Below the pieces are notes generated by a model. That model was not told the DNA's origin. It made no database searches and saw only the letters and a list, made by a program, of their open reading frames with translations. A DNA stretch of 64,000 bases from Rhyzopertha dominica (Eukaryota > Arthropoda > Insecta > Coleoptera > Bostrichidae): NCBI GenBank assembly GCA_025024175.1, contig QCXZ01000001.1:39922942-39986941 (forward strand), given 5' to 3'. Both the position numbers and the translations under genes were made by a program. Positions 12,370 to 22,797 of the stretch are shown piece after piece (the stretch's first letter is position 1; each line of letters begins with the position of its first letter).

Positions 12370-12640
12370 TCCTAATATTGGATGAGCTTTAATAGACAGT
12401 ATTGCCCCAACTCAAGCAATAATACACCAACATTGACTGTGATGTTAATATACAATATCCATGGTAAATTGTACAAAAATATTAGATAAATAATGTATGC
12501 AATATTTTACCTAGATCATTTATAATATTTTGCCGATACGTAAATTTATTCACATTTCAATACTGGTCTAATATTGAAATCGAACATTTAACCACTATAT
12601 AAACTATGGATAACCAATATTGCGCTAATATTGTTTGCTG
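12370..12640. repeat. right AATATT-rich repeat cluster
   Basis: Dense AATATT/CAATAT motifs matching the cluster at 8,930-9,240, ending near GCGCTAATATTG. The left cluster contains GGCGCAATATT in the opposite sense. Consistent with paired subterminal repeats, but unproven. Confidence 0.45.
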
Positions 12641-13631
12641 AATGGGAAGGTAACACAAATCTCTTTCTTTACAATTTAGTGGTAGGATATAAAACACCAA
12701 TTATGACTTTTATTCGCGATTTAGCAAGAAATCCGATCTATATTTTATAAAGGTGATACTACTTACAAAGATTGTAACGAACATGTATGTTATGATTGTG
12801 ATAAATTTCACCCTTCTCTCAAATATTTAATGTGAAGCTCGGTACAGAGCCTCGTAAACGACGTTTCAACGAAATATCGTCTTATATAAAGTTTATTCTG
12901 AACTTTTTTCTCTAAGGTTTCAAACAAAGCCACGGAATGGATATGCACGGTAACTGGACCAACTAGCGTATCTCCGAAACCATTTATTTTAGTGCAATTT
13001 ATTATGGTAGTTTCTTGCTAAGAATCTGATGTATAGTGAATATCCCACATAAAAGGTAATGGTTACATTTAAAAAATGCAGATTTGGTCCGGAAGTCCAA
13101 AAAGTAAAAGCCTGTATAAATGCCGTACCAATTTTTTATCGAGTACTCCTTAGGTGCTATAACTTTTATTCGAAACGTTATTCTCTAAAGTTTCAAATAA
13201 AACCATTTGCATGAGCACGGTAACTGGAACAACCTGTAGGTATGTACATAAAAGTATACATATCATGATTATACAAAAAGTAACACGAATTGTGAATGAC
13301 ATGACGGATGCGTTGGCTATGTTAAGTGCGCCAAACTCAATCGCTTGTCGAGGGTAAGTTCCTAAGCAGAACTACACAAATCACTCATTCTTCATTCACG
13401 TCGATATCGAGCATTCGCATAACGTTAGTTTGAAAGTTTACCTGTAATCATGTGCAAAATAGTATGCGCTAGCACTAATACTTGGTCAATTTAAAACGAA
13501 ATACCGCTACTATATAATTTTGACAGAATTTAGCCATTCTAAACTTTTACCTACCGTGGGCTAATAATTTTATTATCGTTTGTACATAATTTATATCATA
13601 TTCTTAAAGCAAAGCGCCTGCTGCGAATGTA
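12641..13631. other. unannotated; diverged duplicate block
   Basis: Two related blocks of about 60 bp (about 12,900-12,965 and 13,175-13,235) share CTCTAA-GTTTCAAA and CACGGTAACTGGA-CAAC. This suggests remnants of a duplicated repeat. No coding potential recognised. Confidence 0.35.
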
Positions 13632-14225
13632 CAGGGTTTCTATAAATAACTCATGGATCCGAGCGCTTATGGAAATTATCGATTAAATCATTTGCCGCCT
13701 CTCAGAAAGGTAAACACAACTATTACTTTGACATATACTGTCGATTATTGAATTATTTGATATATTTTAATATGAGAAAACGCGTGGAAGTGTGTATTTT
13801 CAACATATTCTGTAGTGTTTCGTGGGATAATCAACTTTAAGGTTGCAGAAAGTTCACATTTTGGATCTGTAGGGTTACACGGTTTCGTATAAGTTTAAGG
13901 TTATGTATCGTATTTGTGAGGTTGTTGGATTGAAAGATGTTTTTAGCCAGCCACAATGGTAAAATTCACAAACTAAGTGGTAGTAACGTTAGCTGTTAGA
14001 GGTTACCAATAGTTATTGTAATTTCTTACCTTTGACAGAAACATAGAGCCGTAAATTGTTGGAAAATCTTTATAATGTCTTCAATTTCGTGACTGTAACT
14101 TGATCTGCAATCTTCACTACTATAGCCGTGCTTATTGTAGCTTGGCAACAGTTACAGAAAGGCGGCACAAATAATTCAGAAATAAACGCCGCCCGCGTTG
14201 CATGTATCATTTTATAGAAACCCTG
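13632..14225. mobile_element. Tc1/mariner-type MITE (CAGGGTTTCTATAAA)
   Basis: Begins CAGGGTTTCTATAAA and ends TTTATAGAAACCCTG, flanked by TA on both sides (13,630-13,631 and 14,226-14,227), as expected for the Tc1/mariner superfamily. 594 bp with no transposase. The inner parts of the arms also pair imperfectly (GCCGCCT near both ends). Confidence 0.75.
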
Positions 14226-14771
14226 TATGAGTATGTCTGAACTCAGAAATGGTAGTAGTCCTAAAAGACGACGACGAAATGTTAAATGCTCCACGGAAAA
14301 TTCTTAATTTTACCTTCAAATGCATACTACGCCGTAAGACTACGTGCATATCTTTTGGCTTCTAGTTTGATTTGATGTCACGCGAGTAATAGGAATACCG
14401 TTCGGTCTAGACTGTCGAAACCCCCAGTATCACGCATTTCATTGCTTGAGTAATTCATGAATTCATCAATCACTTATTTCAAGCTTTATATTGATCTTAT
14501 TTATGGTTACTATTGGCAACATCATTAGCTTTACAGTAAAATTTTAAATAATTAATTCATATCACTTTAGTTGAAAATGCCAAGAAATTAGAAAATGGTT
14601 TTTTTTTAATTTGTACACCCCGTATAACGGAAAATAGGCGTTTTCGTAAACACGTTTATAAAGATCGTTTTGGTTATTTGTATCCAAGGAATACCATCAG
14701 ATTAATCAAACATCCTGCATATTAGAAGTATAAAATGTTTTATATCCTTTAGAAATGCATTAACGGATAGT
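14226..14771. other. unannotated DNA
   Basis: No gene or repeat recognised before the Penelope palindrome. Confidence 0.4.
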
Positions 14772-14820
14772 AATCGATTAAATATTTTCTTGGGAAAACA
14801 GCAAGGGTGTTTGGGCTAAA

Positions 14821-16687
14821 TTAAGACTGCATGGTTTGTCCAATATAAACAGAGGGGCAGTCCAGACATTCAACACAATAGATCACATTCATTTTTTTAT
14901 TTTTATCAATTTTATCTTTAAGTTTTGAGAACAACCTTTTATTAGTTTTTATATAGTATTTTGCAATTTTTAAATTTGGAACTACGTTAAAAATTTTTGT
15001 AAGTTTATTTGTTAAATTTGGTATAAATGGAAGAGATGCAAATACTATATTTTGAGGATTAACTAAGTGATCTTGACTTATCTGGCCATATGTGGTGTTA
15101 TTAACAGAAGTCCTTGAATTGTTACTACCAAATAATAATTTAATAATTAAATGACGTGGGTAGCTATTATGTAAAAGTATTTTATATAATCTGTGTAAAG
15201 CTTGATGTGTAAGGGACGGATGTGTAATTTTTTCAATTCTATTTTTTAAAGCTTTAATAAGATTTAGTTTTATATGGAAATTATGTTCAGAATAGTAATT
15301 TATATATTTTCCAGATGAGGTGGGTTTTTGATACCAATCTAAAATTAAACTGTTATTTTGAGTACGAATTATTTTGGTATCAAGAAAAGGAATGGAATTA
15401 TTTTCTTCAAGTTCAATTGTGAATTCTAAGTATTGATCGAAAGAATTGAACGTTTGTAGAACAAGGTTGGTTTCTGTATATGGAATCGCTAAGATTAGGT
15501 CATCAACATATTGGTATAGTAATGGTACTTGGAATGGAAGTTTTTCTAAACAAGTGTGAAGTAAGTTTGACATTACTAATGCAGCAAGAGTTGGACTTAA
15601 TGTAGAGCCCATTGGACAACCAAGGATCTGTTGATAGAATATATTTTTAAATGAAAAATAAGTGGATTTGAAAAGAAATTTTATAATGTTTGTAAATGTT
15701 ACTAGTGGAATAGTAGTGTGATCTGCTATTCTCTTCCATTCTGACTGTATGATTTGTAAAACAAGTTCTAAAGAAATGTTAGTGAATAAACTGACAACAT
15801 CTAATGAAATAATGATGTAATTAGAAGGAAGCTGAAAATTATTAACTTTAGAAGCAAACTCAAAAGAATCCTTGATAGCAAAACAGTGGTAACTTTCAAA
15901 GGCTTTATTAAGAATATCTGCCACAAAAGTGTTAAGCGGCGAGGTAGGAGATCCAATGGTGGATACTATTGGACGTAGTGGAACATCTGGCTTATGTATT
16001 TTTGGCAAGCCGTATATAGTAGGTGATATAGCGTCCTATAGGGTAAGTTTTTTAGTCTGGATTGTATCTATATGATTACTGTTTTTAAGTTGTTTAATTA
16101 AAGCATTGTTTTCCCTAATTATTTTTGCTGTAGGGTCCCTCGCTAGAGGGGAATAAACTTGTGGATTATTAAGTAAAGTTAGCATTTTGTCTTCATACTG
16201 ATGAGAGCTTATAGCTACAGTGACATTGCCTTTATCAGCTCTGGTAATTAGTATATCTGGATTGGATTTAAGAAAGGTATGTGCTTGCTTATAGAGGATG
16301 TTTTCAGTGTTATGTGCGGAAGAATAATTTTTTGAATTTTTGTACCAAAAGTTTGTAATAGCGTTCGTAGCTAACATATTCTACATCTGCCAATAACTTT
16401 TTAATGTTGATGTCTTGATTAGTGGGATGGTAGGTAAATTTTGGTCCTAGCGATAGAATAGTTTCTATGTTTTTTGGAAAGGTGTAATTTGTAAGGTTTC
16501 GAAACCATTTCTTGGAGGTTTTAAATTTATTTAAGTGTGTTTCTACAAGTTTATCAAATTTAATTTGTACATTACTTTTGTGTTTACTGTATATTTTATT
16601 ATAATTGTGATTTTGAAAGAAAATAAAGTTGGATAATACATGGCGTGGCAAAATTGGGCTTAATTCTTCTCTAATTTGACACGCCAT
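14821..16687 (-). pseudogene. Penelope-like reverse transcriptase with start of GIY-YIG domain
   Basis: Three adjoining minus-strand frames (16,687-16,310, 16,377-16,036, 16,008-14,821) read as one Penelope-like ORF with small breaks. The N-terminal part has an LSLGPKF motif. The RT follows with a MPKIHKP block, a SLDVVSLFTNI motif, a QxLGCPMGSTLSP block and the catalytic YVDD box. After the RT thumb the frame enters the first part of a GIY-YIG nuclease (Cys pair, then VYIGQT) and stops four codons later where the C-terminal half was deleted. Penelope RTs use target-primed synthesis with this endonuclease. This copy is inactive because of frame breaks and the truncated nuclease. Confidence 0.85.
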
Positions 16688-17550
16688 GTATTATCCAACT
16701 TTATTTTCTTTCAAAATCACAATTATGATAAAATATACAGTAAACACAAAAGTAATTTACAAATTAAATTTGATAAACTTGTAGAAACACACTTAAATAA
16801 ATTTAAAACCTCCAAGAAATGGTTTCGAAACCTTACAAATTACACCTTTCCAAAAAACATAGAAACTATTCTATCGCTAGGACCAAAATTTACCTACCAT
16901 CCCACTAATCAAGACATCAACATTAAAAAGTTATTGGCAGATGTAGAATATGTTAGCTACGAACGCTATTACAAACTTTTGGTACAAAAATTCAAAAAAT
17001 TATTCTTCCGCACATAACACTGAAAACATCCTCTATAAGCAAGCACATACCTTTCTTAAATCCAATCCAGATATACTAATTACCAGAGCTGATAAAGGCA
17101 ATGTCACTGTAGCTATAAGCTCTCATCAGTATGAAGACAAAATGGAAACTTTACTTAATAATCCACAAGTTTATTCCCCTCTAGCGAGGGACCCTACAGC
17201 AAAAATAATTAGGGAAAACAATGCTTTAATTAAACAACTTAAAACAGTAATCATATAGATACAATCCAGACTAAAAAACTTACCCTATAGGACGCTATAT
17301 CACCTACTATATACGGCTTGCCAAAAATACATAAGCCAGATGTTCCACTACGTCCAATAGTATCCACCATTGGATCTCCTACCTCGCCGCTTAACACTTT
17401 TGTGGCAGATATTCTTAATAAAGCCTTTGAAAGTTACCACTGTTTTGCTATCAAGGATTCTTTTGAGTTTGCTTCTAAAGTTAATAATTTTCAGCTTCCT
17501 TCTAATTACATCATTATTTCATTAGATGTTGTCAGTTTATTCACTAACAT
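16676..17550 (+). pseudogene. Penelope-like RT, 5' part, mirror copy
   Basis: Repeats the first half of the minus-strand ORF almost exactly (16,676-17,017, 16,950-17,258 and 17,318-17,550). The frame changes fall at similar places, with a few private differences (for example Leu versus Glu in the LLNNPQVY block). Coding similarity ends after SLDVVSLFTNI at about 17,550, where a deletion joins it to the element's 3' UTR. It therefore lacks the YVDD box and the nuclease. Confidence 0.75.
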
Positions 17551-17846
17551 TGTCAGTTTTGTCAATTTCACGGTTGGACACCTTTTAATTATTTATTCAG
17601 TTTTGCCATACGGCATTCTTTAATAGTTTATTCTTTTACAAAGTTATATGTTTTCGTCGTTTTGTTTCCTTTAATATTTGGAGTTAACAGTAAGTGTTAA
17701 GAAGTTTAATTATAAAAAGTGCCTGTTATGTATTTAATTTTAGTGTCCTGACGAAGAACCGATTTTGGTTCGAAATATAGACAAAGTTAAAAAATCCATT
17801 TCTTAATTTAGCCCAAACACCCTTGCCGTTTTCCCAAGAAAATATT
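17551..17846 (+). other. Penelope 3' UTR and terminus
   Basis: Non-coding tail present only in the plus-strand copy. It holds the hammerhead-like motif at 17,748-17,775 and ends in the terminal block shared with the left copy. Confidence 0.6.
17748..17775 (+). ncRNA. hammerhead-like core in Penelope 3' UTR
   Basis: CTGACGA, one A, then a perfect 5-bp stem GAACC/GGTTC with a 6-base loop, then GAAA. This fits the hammerhead core order CUGANGA - stem II - GAAA, and hammerheads are an established feature of Penelope-like elements. The extra base before stem II departs from the textbook core, and I could not define the stem III/cleavage side with certainty. Confidence 0.45.
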
Positions 17847-19831
17847 TAATATACATCCGGCAATTATCTATCGTGTAATCGATTAATATATTTCATTTAC
17901 AGGTTACAGGTGACCGGAGCCATCTCTAATGTTAGAAACTTATGCCTTAATTAAAGCAGGTGTTATATTGCTACGTTAACTGTGTTTACGGAAACAAAGG
18001 GTTAAATGAAGATGAAACACATGCTAATAAAGTTCACGTAAGATATAATAAGATAAAGGTTCTATAAAAAGATTTAAAAAAAACTCCCTTTCCTGTCACT
18101 CTTTATATATGTCCGTAAGAGATAAAACACCATTTGTATGATAATGTAGAAAATTCAACAGTGGTCCCTTGAGAAACAATAAAAAGCAGCAGAATCCGTG
18201 CATATGTCTCGTGCCCATGCATCTATTCGAAGCTTTCGGATCTTGAAGTGTTTATATGACGTCCACGATTCTCGAAAGTGACGCTCAGCAGCGTTAAACA
18301 GAAAATATGTAGCAAAATCCAATTAGGGTGTTCGCTTGTTAACGGAAAACTGTCGACATGCTGGCATCTCACTATGAACGACGAGGAAAATAAGGATGGA
18401 TACGGCAAAGCATAAAAACCGCTATCGGGAAAGTTTCGCGTGTGAGTATGTAGCGCGAAAACAATCTGTGTGATTGATTGCTCTCCGCAACACGCATTAA
18501 TTTTAGTGAAAGAATTGCTGAAAGGTGTAAATATATTACAAGAAGATATGGGATGAACTTTTAACTAATGAATTTTGCTGACAACCTTATTACTAGTATA
18601 AAAACCCATTTCGCTAAAGTCTACGATTAGCTGTGCTACTCAGTCAAACGCGAAGTGAAAGCTGAACATTGCTATAATGATTCTCAGATATGGATTTGTT
18701 ACAGTAATGCAAATAAACTTCGCTTAAACGTATTCGGTAGTACAAACTACTGAATACCCTTTTTGCAGCGTAGTCCCAGTACCGGATTTTTGTAAATACA
18801 TCCACAACCGGCATATTATGAATCTGAAAATACAGTTACCTGTTTGAGGTTCTCTTTCGCAACTGAGCTAAATACAGTGTATGTTCACATACTAATAATA
18901 ATAATGCATTAAAACTTTTAATTCCTACTTTGGAGTCAACTAAATACAATCAATTTCTTCTCGTATATTTGCATCGCAGTTTATTGAATAGTACTAGTCC
19001 TTAACCCTATTGGGAACGCTACAAATAATAAAATTGTATTCTTTTAATTCCAAAGTAATACCGCAAAGAATGAATAAGTTCTTTTCCAAATTGTAGGTAC
19101 CTAACTACATTTTAGCAAAAAAAACATTGCATTGCAAAAACATGGTAAATCAATTAAAAACAACCACAAAACTTATTTGAATAAAGAACATATTATTTGA
19201 ACAAGCAAAATGTATATTATGATCGAATTGCGTTAGCTGCAGTGGCCGCTGGTCAGGTGAGGCAAGTGAAGCACAGCCTCAGAATAAGTCGTATGCCATA
19301 TTTCATTTTAATAAACGGATAACAAATAACCTATACTGCTATATTTACATAGCACATTCATTTAAGACCTTGAAGATACACAACAGTATATGCACCGCTA
19401 TCCAAGAAGTCGACACAAACACACTTGCACTCTGTCTGGCCACTGAAGCTCAAAAATTTTAACCTAGGTTTATCCGGCCGCTTGCAAATTGGGAGTTCGC
19501 GTTGATGCAGCGCGGACAGACCACCGAGGCTAGGATCTTCTGAACTTACAAACGATGTAAGTTATAACGACTCGAATCGGTAATTATCGGTTGCTTTCAG
19601 ATAATACGTGACCCCTGAAATGAAGAAATAACTGGAACACTGACTGGCTGCTCAGAGTGAAGCCGCAAATAGAAATGGGCTCGTAGCTGGTCAGCGAGGA
19701 GTTCTCTCTCGCACTCATTGCGGTAAACGTAATATGAGCGTATTGTTACGATATTTACACATATTATTAATTTTACTAAACGTGAATGGAATCAACCTAC
19801 CTATTTTAGATAAGGCAAAGAGGGACTTCAC
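17847..19831. other. unannotated DNA
   Basis: No convincing gene. The block from about 19,235 starts CAGTGGCCGCTGGTCAGGTG, similar in style to hAT-like termini, but I cannot find a matching end. Otherwise AT-rich with no repeats recognised. Confidence 0.35.
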
Positions 19832-20393
19832 CAGTGGCGGCTCGTCCGGGTCGGCCGGGTCGGCACTGCCGACCCAGAATTTTGAACGAAGAAATTATTT
19901 TTTTCGTATTTTTATGTATATTTTATTTTATTATGTTCAGATATCTTGAAACAGCTGGAGCGTATTTTTTTACATCACCATCAAATTAATAATTAGCCAA
20001 AATCACATTTTTACGGGTTATCCCGAAAAATTTACGCTACTCGGCAACCATGGCTGGGCCGTGTATGTGTTTGTCATCCAAGCCCGCGATCCAAGCGCTG
20101 GGTCGGCAGACCGCATCGTATAAGGAAGCAATAGCATCGTTTTCCTATGAGCTTAACAAAGACGCCACCCTGCGCGCATATTGAATCCTGTGGCGAAAAT
20201 CGAGACTCAGCAATGAACTATCTTTTTAACTTGCGGCGATGTGAAAATTTACAGAAGTAGCAAGTAATAAACAACAACAACTACGAGTATGTACATAATT
20301 ATTTACTAATTTATAAATAAATAATATTGACCAACTAGAGTGGAATAAAGTTTTTACTGCCGACCCAATAGAATTTGCCACGAGCCGCCACTG
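19832..20393. mobile_element. hAT-type MITE (CAGTGGCGGCTCGT ends)
   Basis: Starts CAGTGGCGGCTCGT and ends ACGAGCCGCCACTG, a perfect 14-bp inverted repeat. It is flanked by GACTTCAC on the left (19,824-19,831) and GACTTCAN on the right (20,394-20,401), an 8-bp hAT-type duplication with one undetermined base. The GGTCGGC block is tandemly repeated just inside the left end. 562 bp, no transposase. Confidence 0.85.
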
Positions 20394-20401
20394 GACTTCA
20401 N

Positions 20402-20819
20402 AACAAAANAATAGTGTAATTTTACATTTTTGAGATGTTGTGACGTAAAACTACTGTTACGCAATGGGACGGCAGCCAGTTATGCGCTCAAGGAGGGNTG
20501 CATGAGTTTGAAATTAATCATGGACATTAAATAAAGCGGTCGTTAGATATCTGATCAGTATACATATATCTATGTTACTTTGATAAAGCTATTTCGTTTT
20601 TTATTTATTTTATTATCACCATTAGTTTGAAGTAAATCTATCTTATAACTTGTTTTTATTGGGTTTAACGAATGTCATTAAAACAAAGAAATAAAATGAA
20701 TACACATATATAATCAGTTTCCTTTTTTACCCATTGGGTGTAAATGCAGGGCCTCTCAATGTCATTTGGTGCGCTATTATCTTCCACCTAGTCTTCTAGT
20801 TCTTCAACGCCTCGGCCAC
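20402..20819. other. unannotated DNA
   Basis: No feature recognised. Contains several ambiguous bases (20,401-20,500). Confidence 0.4.
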
Positions 20820-21720
20820 TGTCATGTTTCATTTTTTCTATGGCCTTCTCCTTCTCATCTTCTCCCACACTAGCTTTGTTGGCCTTTCCTCATTTATTCT
20901 CACCAGATGCCCGAACCAATTTAGTTTATTTTCTTCCATACTTTGTTTAATCAACTCTATTTGCAGTTCTCTGATTCTGTTGTTTCTTATTCTATCCATT
21001 CTAGTCATCCCTTTAACACGTTTTAAGTATTTCATCTCTGTCGCTTGCAGTCTACTTGTCAGTCTATCACTTAACACTAGATTTTCACTACCGTATGTTA
21101 ATACTGGTCTATATATAGGCCCCATTGCACAAAGCGTAGTTAACCGGACCCCCCCTGCTTTACGCGCAGTCAACAGGTAGTTGTCATGGAAACGTTTCTT
21201 TTTAAATGCTCTTCATTGGTGCTGCCCTTGGCAATGGCTGGTTAACCACGTTTTGTACAACTTAAGGTTAGTCTTGTATACCGTCATTTTTTTCTTTTTA
21301 TTTATTTCCCTTTTACTTGTAAACGTCCTATTTAGTAAGTGGTACACCTTAATTGCACTTGTGATCTTTTCATTTATTTCTTCATCCATTCTTTAATTGC
21401 TCTGTATTGTAATTCCTAGGTACTTAAAACTTTTAACCTGTTTTAAATGTTTTCCATTTATTGTTATGTATAACCCTTGTCCTCCTATCTATAACCATTG
21501 TTTTAGTTTTGCTCGTACCACTCTATATTTTTTGTAACTTCTCTTCGTTTTCTGCGCAGATTATCAGGTCATCTGCAAATGCGCATTCAGCCAGCTTTAC
21601 CAGTCTTAATTATCTATAACCTAATTTAACTTCGTTGACCTTAACGTGTAATTCTCACAATATTTGCTCCATAACCATGATAAACAGGGTTGGGCCCCGC
21701 CCTTTTGCCTTAATCCATCC
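20820..21720 (-). pseudogene. LINE reverse-transcriptase C-terminal fragment
   Basis: The best-preserved part is complement 20,838-21,173. It carries the C-terminal hallmark of insect endonuclease/RT LINEs: YGSE, then a basic EMKYLKRVKG segment, DRIRNNRIRE, and LNWFGHLVR. Upstream on the same strand (to about 21,720), broken frames give an AFADDLIICAEN segment, the RT active-site box with F in place of Y, and a KYLGI motif near 21,420. The 5' part including the endonuclease is absent. Multiple stops and shifts mean it is dead. The open frame on the opposite strand here is its shadow. Confidence 0.8.
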
Positions 21721-22328
21721 ATTACCTGGAAATCCTTTAATTCCCAATACAAATATCAAATTGGGTGTTAGCTTAATATTCTCATAAACTATTTAAATAA
21801 CCTGTCATTAACTTGAAAACTTGTTGTTATACCCAAAAAATGATTGACAAAAGTGTAAAAATTAAAATAATTTTGGCAGATCGCAATACACTAAATGGTA
21901 GGAGCTCATAACGTCGTTGTTTGTATCAAGCCACCCGCCCGGCATGCATAACCAAGGTTACTATAATACCCTAACCTTCATGCATAACTGGTTGATTGGT
22001 TTGTCTTGTGTTTCAGCTTGCTTGTGTTTGGCACGGGTAATTTTGTATTTTTTTTATAATTCTTATTCTCGTATGTAGTTAGTTAGAAAACCACAAAATA
22101 TCTTGTTACGAAGCAGGGTTGCCAGATTTGTATGGATGATCTTTTTAACTAAACTACTCCCAAAAATGTGGCCAACTGAGAATGTGCCATATACATAAAA
22201 ACACCTCCACTACAAAACAATACAAAGCAATGCATACATAAATAAGTATGCTATCACTGATGTTGATTGTTGTTACGTACTTATTAAGCAATGTTCATTT
22301 AAAAAATTTCCATAAGCAAGCAGTATTA
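21721..22328. other. unannotated DNA
   Basis: No recognised feature. Confidence 0.4.
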
Positions 22329-22797
22329 GGCTTTTTAGAACACGTGACTTTCGGAGCGACTGCCAGGGGGCACATGTCAAAACGATGCAGCTTCTAGCGC
22401 GCTGTCATAGAAACCCCATTGCCAGCGTCAGTCACTAGAGCTGGGACATACGATTCAATTCAAATCGTTCAATCAATCGCGTTCAAGAATCATTACTGAG
22501 AACGAGTTGCTGAGTTGTTAGTCCAGCTTGAAGACAGCTAACAGGTGCAATATGAGTCCCGTAACAGTAGCCAGCCAGTCAACCGTCAACCATGACCGAC
22601 GCACGAACGAAGGTAATTCATTAGCTGTGAGCCGAATCAAACGAATCAAGGCATGAGTCATTCAATTTGAACGACTTGGTCATGAACTACCCAACTCTAT
22701 CAGCCACGCGTCCGTTTCCAGGGTTTCGCAGGCGCGTCCCATGCGTGCGCGTTTTGCCCCCTGGACGCCATATTGGATGACGTAATCTTAAAAAGCC
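22329..22797. mobile_element. MITE with GGCTTTTTA ends, TA flanks
   Basis: GGCTTTTTA at the left and TAAAAAGCC at the right are each flanked by TA. Further in, CCAGGGGGCA recurs in inverted orientation (about 22,366 and 22,755), so the arms pair over roughly 50 bp with gaps. The core also holds a shorter inverted pair built on TTCAA-TTTGAACGA-type motifs. No coding capacity. Probably Tc1/mariner-type because of the TA flanks. Confidence 0.55.

Larger units (their letters stand above)
14772..17846. repeat. Penelope palindrome (two inverted, differently deleted copies)
   Basis: A minus-strand copy (14,772-16,650) and a plus-strand copy (16,680-17,846) are joined 5' end to 5' end across a spacer of about 30 bp. 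Both outer ends carry the same terminal block of about 45 bp (from CTTAATTTAGCCC to the AATATTTAAT end). Just inside that block they differ. The left copy runs from the start of the GIY-YIG domain straight into it. The right copy has a 3' UTR but lost most of the RT. So both derive from one full-length parent by different internal deletions. Confidence 0.75.

Noticed and set aside
20824..21396. Plus-strand hydrophobic frames (118 and 71 codons)
   Set aside because: Shadows of the LINE RT fragment encoded on the minus strand.
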